Shown here: positions 53,298 to 61,942 of the stretch, in pieces
Layout: the number at the start of each line of letters is the position of its first letter
How positions within the stretch are numbered: position 1 is the first letter of the stretch
Assembly: GCF_016765695.1 (NCBI RefSeq)
Contig: NZ_JAETGO010000034.1
Coordinates: 216,129-280,128, forward strand
Length of the DNA stretch: 64,000 nt
Direction of reading: 5' to 3'
DNA from: Sporosalibacterium faouarense
GTDB lineage: Bacteria; Bacillota; Clostridia; Tissierellales; VENL01
Program-made: the position numbers and the translations under genes
The notes under the pieces: model-generated
What the model saw: only the letters and a program-made list of their open reading frames with translations
Databases searched by the model: none
Told to the model about the DNA's origin: nothing

Positions 53298-53708
53298 TCA
53301 CTCTTTCGTATCTCGATATTTTTTCGGAGTATATTTTTTGTTTTTTTCTTTTGATCGCCAATATATCTCGGTGATGGCCTTAAAAACTTTATCTTGATCT
53401 TCTTCGCTTAATTCTCCTCCAGCAAAGAGCAGAGCTGTTTCATTAATAAATGATTCAGCCTTTTTTTTACCCCTATATCCGTATTTTTCTGCGGCATCAA
53501 TCAAGAACGATTCGTTGTCCGATAACAGATAATCTGTTGAAACATCGAATATTTTACAGAGTTTTATTATCGTTGTTTTTTTTGGTTGCCTTTCATCATT
53601 TTCATAATAAGCAACAGTACGAACTGTAACGCCTAATTCAGTGGCAAGATCAGGCTGGGTCATGTTACGTTCGTTTCGGAGAAGTTTAATCTTACTTCCT
53701 AATGTCAT
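53298..53708 (-). CDS. immR: XRE-family repressor (ImmR-like)
   Basis: 136 residues. N-terminal HTH: KIKLLRNERNMTQPDLATEL, TVRTVAYYENDERQP. C-terminal part is charged and probably mediates dimerisation. ATG 53708 follows AAGAGGTG. It is divergent from the + strand gene at 53871, and GAAC/GTTC palindromes over the shared promoter region are its likely operators. Together with immA it should control excision and transfer of the element. Confidence 0.85.
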   Translation of the reverse strand: MTLGSKIKLLRNERNMTQPDLATELGVTVRTVAYYENDERQPKKTTIIKLCKIFDVSTDYLLSDNESFLIDAAEKYGYRGKKKAESFINETALLFAGGELSEEDQDKVFKAITEIYWRSKEKNKKYTPKKYRDTKE

Positions 53709-53753
53709 AAGTACACACCTCTTCTAATATTTTCAGTTATCATTTAACAAGTA

Positions 53754-53803
53754 TTGACATGAACATTTAGTTCATGTATAATTAACACACAGAACAAATG
53801 TTC
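53754..53803 (+). promoter_or_regulatory. Consensus sigma-A promoter with two operators
   Basis: TTGACA (53754-53759), 17-base spacer, TATAAT (53777-53782). ATGAACATTTAGTTCAT (53759-53775) fills the spacer and GAACAAATGTTC (53792-53803) covers the start region; both have GAAC/GTTC half-sites. A repressor bound here would block the rightward promoter. Confidence 0.8.
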
Positions 53804-53870
53804 GTATATAAATGATAACACAAAATTGTTTGTAAAGTCAATAAAATCAACAAAATGAGGTGAGGCATAT

Positions 53871-54398
53871 ATGGGAAAGGCGACAAACGGCCTTGAAAGA
53901 TTAATGAACTCTTTTAAGGTTTATGATGAATTTGATGAGAAGGTATATCATGATGCTCATTTATTACTCCACATATATTCAGATGTTTTGTGGGGCATAA
54001 AAAATAGCTATACCAATATTGTTTGCGAATGCAAAGAAATATATGGTGATGCTTCTGTTGCGGTACTGGATGTTATAACAGAATTTGGTTCAGATTTGAA
54101 AGCAAAGCTTTTGCATGAGCAATTAGAAGATGCAGAGGCAAGTAAAGTGATTATTGACATAATTAATGCTGCAATGCTCAAACTAAAAACTTATCCGAGT
54201 AAAGGTGAACGGTATCATGAGATTCTAAAGACTACATATTTCTCTGAGAAAAAATATTCAGAAAATGAATTGCTGGACATGCTGAAATTGTCACGATCAA
54301 CATATTTCAGACAAAGGAAAAAAGCTATTTCGCTATTTGGCGTTATTTTATGGGGATACGTACTGCCGGAGTTTATAAGTAATATGAGACATAATTGA
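53871..54398 (+). CDS. Small regulator with C-terminal HTH
   Basis: 175 residues, mostly helical, with LLDMLKLSRSTYFRQRKKAI near the end that fits a helix-turn-helix. Similar sized proteins with such ends occur in phages and conjugative elements (ArpU/RinA-like), but I cannot name the family. ATG 53871 follows GAGGTGAGG. First gene under the repressed promoter, so it is probably the element's early activator. Confidence 0.65.
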   Translation: MGKATNGLERLMNSFKVYDEFDEKVYHDAHLLLHIYSDVLWGIKNSYTNIVCECKEIYGDASVAVLDVITEFGSDLKAKLLHEQLEDAEASKVIIDIINAAMLKLKTYPSKGERYHEILKTTYFSEKKYSENELLDMLKLSRSTYFRQRKKAISLFGVILWGYVLPEFISNMRHN

Positions 54399-54493
54399 GA
54401 CGGAATTGATACTAAATAGAGACTGCTTTGGTACTGACGTGGTATTGTCAATAGGGTATAATGGGTATGCTGGAAGTAATAGGCATATATTGA

Positions 54494-54517
54494 CCTCTGC
54501 ATTTGCAGGGGTTTTTT
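54494..54517 (+). terminator. Short hairpin terminator
   Basis: CCTCTGC (54494-54500) pairs with GCAGGGG (54505-54511), then TTTTTT. Confidence 0.7.
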
Positions 54518-54559
54518 AGTATCTTTTTCCAGCTAAAAAATAAATATAGGCAAATTTTA

Positions 54560-54593
54560 GGCTAGAAGTCAAAACGACTTCTGGCCTTTTTTT
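54560..54593 (+). terminator. Strong hairpin terminator
   Basis: GGCTAGAAGTC (54560-54570), loop AAAAC, GACTTCTGGCC (54576-54586; one G-U), then seven T. Confidence 0.85.
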
Positions 54594-54616
54594 ATGCCCT
54601 TTTTTAGGAGGGGAAA

Positions 54617-54655
54617 ATGGTGAATACCTATTATGTCTTAATTCGTGGACCGTAA
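54617..54655 (+). CDS. 12-residue leader peptide (candidate)
   Basis: ATG 54617 follows AGGAGGGG at good spacing and encodes MVNTYYVLIRGP before TAA. It lies just after the strong terminator and 54 bases before the sigma factor. A short frame with such a ribosome-binding site may control translation of the next gene; no repeat pairing was traced. Confidence 0.4.
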   Translation: MVNTYYVLIRGP

Positions 54656-54708
54656 CTTTTTATTTTGTAAAGAACAATTCATTAATTACAAAATAGGAGG
54701 TATGGAAC

Positions 54709-55146
54709 ATGAATCAATCAGATGATCAGAACAAAGAACCAAGGAGATACTTTATTCCGGTAGATGGCAAATACTATGAAACGACGAAGGAAATCTATGA
54801 AGTTTACTATCGTATGGATAGAAGAGAGCGGTACTTAGAAGAGCGTGACTTAAAAAAAGGCGTTGTTAATTTCAGTGATATGGGATACAGTTACTACTCA
54901 GCAGAAGAAATCTTATCGGATAAGGATACGGATATTGAAACAGAAATCATGAATAAGATGCTTATGGAAACAGTTCTTGAAGCGATTTCAACTCTAGATG
55001 AAGAAGAGAAATGGCTCATCCAAGAGCTGTTTTTTTGTGGGAAAAGTCAGAGGCAACTTTCAAAAGAAACAGATATTCCACTGATGACAATTAATAATCG
55101 TAAGAAAAAAGTGTTGGATAAATTAAGAAAACAATTAAAAATCTAA
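54709..55146 (+). CDS. Sigma-70-family factor of the element
   Basis: 145 residues. C-terminal sigma region 4: TLDEEEKWLIQELFFCGKSQ and RQLSKETDIPLMTINNRKKK, an HTH. The N-terminal part (RYFIPVDGKYYETTKEIYEV) is typical of small sigma-like proteins of clostridial conjugative elements (DUF-type 'sigma factor' upstream of the recombinase). ATG 54709 follows AGGAGG. Likely activates the downstream helicase/recombinase genes. Confidence 0.85.
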   Translation: MNQSDDQNKEPRRYFIPVDGKYYETTKEIYEVYYRMDRRERYLEERDLKKGVVNFSDMGYSYYSAEEILSDKDTDIETEIMNKMLMETVLEAISTLDEEEKWLIQELFFCGKSQRQLSKETDIPLMTINNRKKKVLDKLRKQLKI

Positions 55147-55643
55147 AAAAAGTTTGGTACACCCCCCTTCATTTTTCGGCTTAAGAGTGAAGGGTATTTT
55201 TTTACCCCTCTGAACCTTGAAAAATAGTAAATCTAATTTTACTCATATTCAATATTTTAGGTACGTTACCTTGTGACCGTAAGGAAAGCGACATAAGAGG
55301 ATGCGCCATGACTGATATATCAGAGCGACAACATCCGGCTTTAAATTATCTATTGGTTAAGATAATTCGCCATGATCCACAAGGGGAAATTTGAACGATA
55401 CTTCTGCCAAGTCCTAAGTATCCTATGGATGGCAGCCTGACAGATGATCAGGAGAATACAGCCTTTGCCTGGAAGCCAATGGCATGGGTTGCTTCTATGA
55501 GGTCAATGACTATTGACCGCCTAAAGTATTTATTAACTATATTTTAAAGAATCGCTTAACAGTACAAACGTACAACGAAGTTGTTTTGACTTGGTTCTAG
55601 GTTTGTGCTGTTAAGTGAAACAAACTTAACTAAAGGAGAAATG
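55147..55643 (+). other. 497-base stretch without a gene, possibly structured RNA
   Basis: GC-richer than its neighbours. Short stems are visible: CCTGA/TCAGG near 55436, and GGTCAATGACTATTGACC at 55501-55518. One frame from 55308 is open for 82 codons except a single TGA near 55394 (MTDISERQHPALNYLL... then ...AFAWKPMAWVASM), so it could instead be a decayed small gene. Neither reading is supported by a family match. Confidence 0.4.
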
Positions 55644-57899
55644 ATGGATAATATACATGAAAATTTAAATACAAAAGAAATTCTAAACAAAGTAATCGGT
55701 GAAAAGTGGATAGCGGAAAATTCAAAAGGAGTATTCATTATAAAAGACTGCATCTTGGTCCAGAACTTTACTGGAAAGAATTACACCTATCGTGTTGTCA
55801 ATTATGTTACAGGTGATCAAAAGTATTTATTTTACAGACGACATGAATTGACAGAGCAAGATTACGAGGGTGTTATTAATAAAATTAAAGTCTTATCTTT
55901 TTATGATATGAAACGAGCGGCAGATGGCTCTGAGATGATTGATGTTATCTTCAAGGATATCTTTCCCAAGTATGGATTTGTTGTACGAGAAGAGCAAGTC
56001 GAGTTATCAAAGCATATATATGAAAACATGAAAGATCGGAAGATATCCTTGAGTGATATTGCCGTCGGTCTTGGTAAAACCCATGCTTATCTAATTGCAG
56101 CTATCGTCCATAGTATTTTTTCGAAAAAGGGTCGTTTCTATAAGCAAATGCCAATTGTGATAACCACATCAAGCATTGAACTACAATGCTCAATCATAAA
56201 AGAGTACATACCGGAGATTTCTAAAATGCTGATGGAAAATGGCATAATCTCATCACAAATCACCTGTGTACTTAGAAAGGGAAAAGAAAACTATGTTTGC
56301 GAAAATCGGTTAAAGGATTATTTTCAATCACTAGATCCCAAGCGTAAACGTCTTAGTGAATATAAAGGTCTGCAAAAATTAATTCAAAATAGAAACATCG
56401 ATCTTGCTGATGCTGAAGATATCAGTGGTTATGATAAACGAAAAATCAATGTTAAAAGTAGCAAGTGCATGAAGTGCAGCAATTTTAAGACATGTGCTTT
56501 TCAACAGTTTATGAAACAAGCGAGGAAAAGCACCTATCATTTTCAAATATGCAACCACAACTATTATTTGGCAGACATATTAAAAAGAAAAGATTGTCGA
56601 AGATCATTATTACCGGATTATCAAACGATCATTATTGATGAAGCACATAAGTTGATGGATGCCGCAAATCAGATGTACGGAACAAACATTAATGAACATG
56701 AGGTTAATCACTTGATGAAGAAGATATCGCCTACACATTCGAAGAAGAAGAGTCAAAAAGAATTAAAGAATTTAACGAGTGAGGTGATGGCACTCAACCA
56801 AATGTTCTTTGATGCGTTGACGGAGCAAATCCCCAGAAAAGCATTTTCTGATGATACAGAAAAATTCCCAACAACAATGACTTTAAGAGCTATGACGTTT
56901 TTAAAGAAAATGCTATTCACCATTCATGAAATCAGTAAGAAGATGAATTATATAGAAAGGCAATTTCTTATTGACCTTAAAACAGTGATGGATGGGTTGA
57001 GAGCATTTTTATTAGAAACAAATATCTATTGGATGGAAAACCCTAAAGCCAAAGGTCAACGAATGCTGGCATCTATTCCAAAAGTCATTAGCAAACAGTT
57101 AGGAGAAGACCTTTGGAAGGCAAAGCGGTCCATGATTCTAACATCAGGAACTTTAGCAGTGGATGGAGATTTCAGTTATATCAAGCATCAACTTGGCATG
57201 AATCCAATTAGTCATTGGAAAATAAATGAACTTACCAAAACATCGCCGTTCCATTTTAAAGAAAATTGCATGCTTTATATTTCAAAGAAGATCCCTTATC
57301 CCAATGCTGATGATGCAGCATACATTCACGAGGTCGGACAAGAGATATCAAGGTTAATTGATGCTTCCAATGGTCATGCCTTGGTCTTATTCACATCATA
57401 TAAACCATTGCGTTTGATATTTGAGCACATCAAGGAAGTGCATCCAAATCGACAGCTGATAGCAATGAAGCGTGGGAGAAATACAGCAATCGATGAATTC
57501 AAGAAAAGTCAAAATGCTGTTCTATTTGCAACCGGAAGCATGTGGGAAGGCGTAAATATACCAGGGGATGTTTTGTCCCATTTAATTATTGTGAAGCTAC
57601 CGTTTCCAATACCAGATCCAATCAGTGATTATGAAAAATCATTATACCCGGATATGAATGTATACCTTAAATCGGTTTTGATACCTAAAATGCTAATAAA
57701 ATTACGACAGGGAGTAGGAAGACTGATACGGAGCGAAACAGATACTGGGGTTATTTCTATATTAGATGCCAGAGCGAGCGATAATCGTCGGTATCATCAA
57801 GATGTTTTACATGCGCTACCTGAATGCAGAAGAGCAGAGAGCATTGAAGATATTCGAACCTTTTTAAGAGAGAAAAAAGAAAACTCATATTTTGAATAG
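55644..57899 (+). CDS. DinG/XPD-like Fe-S helicase
   Basis: 751 residues. Motif I VGLGKTHAYLIAA near 155, four cysteines of an Fe-S cluster region (SKCMKCSNFKTCAF ... FQICNHNYYL), DEAH motif IIIDEAHKL near 335, and C-terminal motifs V and VI (FATGSMWEGVNIPGD; RQGVGRLIRSETDTG). This is superfamily 2, XPD/DinG type, a 5'-3' helicase. The N-terminal exonuclease domain of some DinG proteins is absent. ATG 55644 follows AAAGGAG at 5 bases. In the element it probably aids processing or transfer. Confidence 0.9.
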   Translation: MDNIHENLNTKEILNKVIGEKWIAENSKGVFIIKDCILVQNFTGKNYTYRVVNYVTGDQKYLFYRRHELTEQDYEGVINKIKVLSFYDMKRAADGSEMIDVIFKDIFPKYGFVVREEQVELSKHIYENMKDRKISLSDIAVGLGKTHAYLIAAIVHSIFSKKGRFYKQMPIVITTSSIELQCSIIKEYIPEISKMLMENGIISSQITCVLRKGKENYVCENRLKDYFQSLDPKRKRLSEYKGLQKLIQNRNIDLADAEDISGYDKRKINVKSSKCMKCSNFKTCAFQQFMKQARKSTYHFQICNHNYYLADILKRKDCRRSLLPDYQTIIIDEAHKLMDAANQMYGTNINEHEVNHLMKKISPTHSKKKSQKELKNLTSEVMALNQMFFDALTEQIPRKAFSDDTEKFPTTMTLRAMTFLKKMLFTIHEISKKMNYIERQFLIDLKTVMDGLRAFLLETNIYWMENPKAKGQRMLASIPKVISKQLGEDLWKAKRSMILTSGTLAVDGDFSYIKHQLGMNPISHWKINELTKTSPFHFKENCMLYISKKIPYPNADDAAYIHEVGQEISRLIDASNGHALVLFTSYKPLRLIFEHIKEVHPNRQLIAMKRGRNTAIDEFKKSQNAVLFATGSMWEGVNIPGDVLSHLIIVKLPFPIPDPISDYEKSLYPDMNVYLKSVLIPKMLIKLRQGVGRLIRSETDTGVISILDARASDNRRYHQDVLHALPECRRAESIEDIRTFLREKKENSYFE

Positions 57900-57919
57900 A
57901 ATAAACTGGAGGAAAGACA

Positions 57920-58063
57920 ATGGACGATAGATTAAAATTTAGTGAACAAGTGGCAATGCTTAATCATTTAAAAAATATGAAGTTAATTACTGCAATGGAG
58001 TATGACAAGATCAAGTTATTTATTAAGAAGAAATATAAAATCGGTATTTATGCAATGGAGTAA
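57920..58063 (+). CDS. SHOCT-like small protein
   Basis: 47 residues, MDDRLKFSEQVAMLNHLKNM... then LITAMEYDKIKLFIKKKY, a helical hairpin of SHOCT type. Such small frames are common directly before serine recombinase genes in clostridial elements. ATG 57920 follows GGAGGAAAG. Terminator at 58124. Confidence 0.65.
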   Translation: MDDRLKFSEQVAMLNHLKNMKLITAMEYDKIKLFIKKKYKIGIYAME

Positions 58064-58123
58064 AACTATATTTACAAAAATACTTAGATGATTGCCGAAA
58101 TAAGTAAATATGTAAAATGATTT

Positions 58124-58162
58124 GCCTTCTCAAAGTAAGTTTAATTCTGAGAAGGCTTTTTT
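58124..58162 (+). terminator. Hairpin terminator
   Basis: GCCTTCTCA (58124-58132) and TGAGAAGGC (58148-58156), then TTTTTT. Confidence 0.85.
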
Positions 58163-58258
58163 GTTATGTGGAAAAAATAAGCGAAACATGGTCTTAATTT
58201 ATGATTAATGGTAAAATCGCATCAAACATAGATTAGATTAATGTAAGGAGGACTTTCA

Positions 58259-60175
58259 ATGGGAAAGGTTAAAGTTATTGAAGCAAGCAAACAATCACGT
58301 AGACAAAGAAACAGTTTTATTGAAAACCAGCTAAGAGTTGCAGCATATTGCAGGGTTAGTACGGATTCAGATGAACAAAAATTGAGCTATCAGTCTCAAG
58401 TACTTCATTATAAACAGTTAGTTGAAACTAAACCGGAATGGGAATTGGTAGATATCTATGCAGATGAAGCAATATCCGGTACACAGATTAATAAACGTTT
58501 GGATTTCCAACGAATGATTAATGATGCCCTTGATGGCAAGATTGATATGATTATTACAAAGTCAATATCTAGATTCGCTAGGAATACATTGGATACTTTA
58601 AAATATGTACGTTTATTAAAGGAAAAGAATGTAGCCATCATGTTTGAAAAAGAGAATATTAATACATTGACCATGAATGGCGAAATGCTTTTGGTAATTC
58701 TAAGTTCGTTGGCACAGCAGGAAAGTGAATCTATTTCAGCCAATGTGACAATGGGACTTAAAATGAAAATGAAGCGTGGCGAGATGGTTGGTTATAATGG
58801 CTGTTTGGGCTATGATTATGATTCAGAAACTAAGACTATTTCTATTAATGAAGAAGAAGCAGAAATTGTCCGATATATTTTTAGACGTTATGTTGAAGGT
58901 TCAGGGTGCTTTGTGATTGCAAAAGAGCTTTCAAACCTTGGCTATAAAACAAGGCGAGGAAGTACAAAATGGCATGAGAGCACTGTTAGAGGTATTATTA
59001 AAAATGAAAAATATAAAGGTGATCTTCTTCAAGGAAAGACATTCACGGTAGATCCAATTACACATAGACGTTTAGATAACATGGGAGAAAAAGAGCAGTT
59101 TTATGTCGAGAACAATCATGAAGCCATAATATCTGATGAAATGTTCGAATGTGCTCAAGAAATACTTAGAATGCGTAGCAAAAAGCATAGTAAGAAAAAT
59201 ACTTCTAGAGAATATAGTAGAAAGCATGCTTTCAGTAGTATGTGTACTTGCGGTTTCTGTGGTGGAACTTATATCCGAAGAATTTGGCACCATGGAACAG
59301 ATCATGAAAAGCCGGCATGGCAATGTGGAAAAGCAATTAAACATGGAAAAAAAGAATGTGGCCATTCAAAAGGCATTCATGAAAGTTTTTTAGAAGATGC
59401 ATTTGTTAATGCGTATAACAAGATTCAAAAATTAAATGCGACTGACATTGAAGAATTCTTTGGAAATATTGAAGAAGCTCTTGATATAGGTCAACTTAGA
59501 GATGAAGTCAATGAACTAATATCAAAAATTAAGAAACTGGAAACTAAATCACAGACATTATTAGATATGAGATTAGATGATAAAATAACTGAAGTAGAAT
59601 ACGATAGAAAATTTAATACAATAGAAGAAGAATTAAAATCACTAAGAGATGAAAGAAATGAAAGATACGAAGCACTTCAAGGAGAAGAGTCAATTACTAC
59701 AAGAATTAATGAGTTTAGAAAAGTCCTTGCTGAAGATTTGGAGATTACTGAATTTGATCGTGATATTATGGACAGTTTGATTGAAAAAGTTGTCATTGGA
59801 GCAACAGATGAAGATGGAAATCCAAATCCTTATGTGATCACTTTTGTGTTCAAAGCAGGGATGAAATTTAATGAGGAATTCTACGAGAAAATTGCCAATC
59901 CATCTGGTATAATTGAAGCAGGCAAATTGTCTACTTACGCAACAGACGACAAGCAACTAGCGTGTACCTATGCCCCTAACAAGGCATGTGGAGTGCGTAA
60001 TAGGAATGCAAAGGAAAGATACTTAGAAATCCTCAGTTTTCAGCACTTTGCGCGATATACTACTTTCACAATAAATGGTGATGATTTCAGAAATAAGGTT
60101 TTAAAAAATAAAATTGATGTTTCGGTTGTATTGGACATGGAGTGTGTAGACATGTTTACTCAGTGTTTTGATTAG
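58259..60175 (+). CDS. Large serine recombinase (element integrase)
   Basis: 638 residues. N-terminal resolvase domain with the nucleophile Ser34 in YCRVSTDSDEQ, then a Recombinase domain (GYLG-like: YNGCLGYDYD), a zinc ribbon (CTCGFCGGTY ... CGKAIKHGKKECGH), a coiled coil (about 420-480) and a C-terminal tail. This is the TndX/TnpX-like class that inserts and excises conjugative elements by att sites. ATG 58259 follows AAGGAGG. Last gene of the element, so an att site should lie within the next few hundred bases. Confidence 0.93.
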   Translation: MGKVKVIEASKQSRRQRNSFIENQLRVAAYCRVSTDSDEQKLSYQSQVLHYKQLVETKPEWELVDIYADEAISGTQINKRLDFQRMINDALDGKIDMIITKSISRFARNTLDTLKYVRLLKEKNVAIMFEKENINTLTMNGEMLLVILSSLAQQESESISANVTMGLKMKMKRGEMVGYNGCLGYDYDSETKTISINEEEAEIVRYIFRRYVEGSGCFVIAKELSNLGYKTRRGSTKWHESTVRGIIKNEKYKGDLLQGKTFTVDPITHRRLDNMGEKEQFYVENNHEAIISDEMFECAQEILRMRSKKHSKKNTSREYSRKHAFSSMCTCGFCGGTYIRRIWHHGTDHEKPAWQCGKAIKHGKKECGHSKGIHESFLEDAFVNAYNKIQKLNATDIEEFFGNIEEALDIGQLRDEVNELISKIKKLETKSQTLLDMRLDDKITEVEYDRKFNTIEEELKSLRDERNERYEALQGEESITTRINEFRKVLAEDLEITEFDRDIMDSLIEKVVIGATDEDGNPNPYVITFVFKAGMKFNEEFYEKIANPSGIIEAGKLSTYATDDKQLACTYAPNKACGVRNRNAKERYLEILSFQHFARYTTFTINGDDFRNKVLKNKIDVSVVLDMECVDMFTQCFD

Positions 60176-60430
60176 AGTGTTCAGATATGTCTATATTACG
60201 CAGTGTGGTGTAAATTTAAGACTGGGCAATGATGAGAGAATGTTGGCTTTATAGCTGGCGTTCTTTCTTTATAATATATACAGTTTAATGAGATTAATGA
60301 AAATAAATTCATGTAAGTGATATGATCATATCAATAACGTTATTTATATTGATATCATTCAAGCGAAGTTGGTTGTTCATATGATTGGGAAGAACTATTA
60401 TCAGAATATAGGCAAGGAGGTCGAGATTAA
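60176..60430. other. Stretch after the recombinase, probable element boundary
   Basis: 255 bases without a gene, including the terminator at 60237-60270. By its position it should hold one attachment site, but no repeat with another part of the window was seen; the left att site may be outside or lost to the IS insertions. Confidence 0.35.
60237..60270 (+). terminator. Terminator after the recombinase gene
   Basis: An 11-bp stem with four G-U pairs (60237-60247 with 60254-60264), loop TTTATA, then TTCTTT. Confidence 0.6.
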
Positions 60431-60545
60431 ATGGTCAATGAAAATTATTCAAAAATGGCTCAATTCATTTTCGGATTGAGAAAAGAAAAAAAGCTAACCC
60501 AAAAAAGATATGGCTGAACAATTGAGGATTACAGATAAAGACGAG
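60431..60545 (+). pseudogene. XRE regulator, N-terminal fragment with a frameshift
   Basis: ATG 60431 (after AAGGAGG) codes MAQFIFGLRKEKKLTQK; one extra A in the run near 60505 shifts the frame away from DMAEQLRITDK, an XRE HTH continuation. It ends at the truncated MFS gene. Confidence 0.7.
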
Positions 60546-60682
60546 ATTAAGCCACTGGTGGATTGATCCATATTTATTGTTTCGTTAATAAATGGAAGCA
60601 TTAGACCATAACTAAACCGAGATAAACCATACGTTACGGCAATCATGAGCAAGCCAACTGCTATCAATTTTTTTGCATTCAT
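60536..60682 (-). pseudogene. MFS transporter, N-terminal fragment
   Basis: ATG 60682 (after AAAGGAG) codes the first membrane helix, LIAVGLLMIAVTYGLSRFSY, and GLMLPFINETINMDQSTSGL, typical of the first 50 residues of MFS drug exporters. It then runs into the XRE fragment and loses the rest. Confidence 0.75.
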
Positions 60683-60699
60683 ATTGGTCACTCCTTTGT

Positions 60700-60720
60700 A
60701 TATAACGTTCATTATAATAA
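60700..60720. promoter_or_regulatory. Candidate TetR operator (MFS side)
   Basis: TATATAACGTTCATTATAAT lies over the MFS promoter region and matches the site at 61372-61392 in 14 or more bases around AACGTTC. Confidence 0.6.
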
Positions 60721-60778
60721 ACATATAAAAATATAGAGAATATGTAAACTTTTTCCGACACTATTCTCTATATATATA

Positions 60779-61357
60779 CTATTTATATTTAGAAACCTGA
60801 ATACTTTTCGATAAATCCATTGCAGTATCTTTTACCTTATCTAACTCAAGTATTTGAACCATCGATGTTAGTCCCTCTAGTATAATAGATATTTGCACAC
60901 TAAAGGATTTGGAACTATGAAGAAGCTTCAAATCATTTTCAATTTTGTTTAAGAGTCTTTTTTTATGTTCTCTACTTAGTGAAGCAATTTCTTCGTTTAC
61001 ACCTTCGTATTCCTGCTTTGCTCTTAAGAATAAACAACCATTGAAGCCATCAGTTTCTATCCAATCAAGATGTGCTTTAATTAGATACTCTACGTACTGA
61101 TTAATACCATACCATTTTACCTGTTGATTTTAGTTTCCAACGATTGAAAATATTGTTTTTCTCTTTGAATTAATACTTCTTTGAATTAATACTTCTTTGA
61201 TTACATCTTATTTTGATTTGAAATGATAGTACATTGTCATTGTTGCTACCCCTGCTTAATCCAATATATTTTTTACACCAATTGCATGAAAGCTATGTTG
61301 ATAAAATAATTTTTCAGCTGTATTAATTATATCTTCTTTCTTCTGTGATTTTTTCAT
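60779..61357 (-). pseudogene. TetR-family regulator disabled by stops and a 16-bp duplication
   Basis: From ATG 61357 (after AGGAGG): KKSQKKEDIINTAEKLFYQH, GVKNILD, a stop, AGVATMTMYYHFKSK, a stop, DVIKEVLIQ; a TetR HTH. A 16-bp unit is tandemly repeated (61163-61178 and 61179-61194), shifting the frame. The C-terminal part is recognisable to a stop at 60779. It was probably the repressor of the divergent MFS gene. Confidence 0.75.
61163..61194. repeat. 16-bp tandem duplication inside the TetR remnant
   Basis: CTTTGAATTAATACTT is present twice without a gap, followed by a partial third copy (CTTTGATTA). Confidence 0.9.
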
Positions 61358-61942
61358 AGACAACCTCCTATATAGAACGTTCATTATAAATACAACATAT
61401 TAATTAACTTATAGCAAGAATAAAATGTGTTTTGAATCGCTTACACAATATATCACTATCTATTCAAAATGAATGCAGTAGGTGGAGCAACCTATTCACA
61501 ATATAGATTCAGTGCTGCTGTATCTAGAGCTTTTTATAAAGTAAAACAGTAAATGCCTTTTTTATTCCCCAAATAAAAAAAGTTAATCTTAAATTTACCC
61601 CGATGAAAAACTTTCTATAGGGGTTATAATATAGTTTTATAAAATATTACATAAAAGCTATATACAAAGAGTAATGGAATTACCAGAGGGAGTAGACCCA
61701 AGTAGAATAACAAGAAGAATCATGAAGAAACTGCAGAGAGCGGACAATAGACATATTGGCATTAAATGATGTTATTGTGTCGCGTTATGATGTGGAGTTC
61801 TGCCTCTATATTTGTTATTATAAATATGTGATTTCATAGATAAATATGGTGTTAAAATAACTCGGAAATTAACATAATGTGACGATATAAGCAATAAAAA
61901 GGAATTTTAAAGTGAATTATGAAAGGATAGTGATGAAGATAT
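61358..61942. other. Stretch with gene fragments only
   Basis: 585 bases. AGAACGTTCATTATAAATAC near 61374 is the second TetR-type operator. Short open pieces, MNAVGGATYSQYRF... (61469-61552) and MELPEGVDPSRITRRIMKKL (61674-61769), look like fragments of real proteins but were not identified. CCCC/GGGG pairing near 61599-61622 may terminate transcription. Confidence 0.4.

Larger units (their letters stand above)
54399..54708. other. Intergenic region with two terminators and a leader peptide
   Basis: 310 bases. Two similar phrases, GAGACGGAATTGATAC and GAGACTGCTTTGGTAC, sit 22 bases apart near 54397-54435 and may be tandem binding sites for the upstream regulator. Then come terminators at 54494 and 54560 and the tiny frame at 54617. 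Confidence 0.5.

Noticed and set aside
61739..61760. A sixth sigma-54 promoter before the AraC-type gene (TTGGCATTAAATGATG)
   Set aside because: GG is followed by TG, not GC, at the required 10-base distance.
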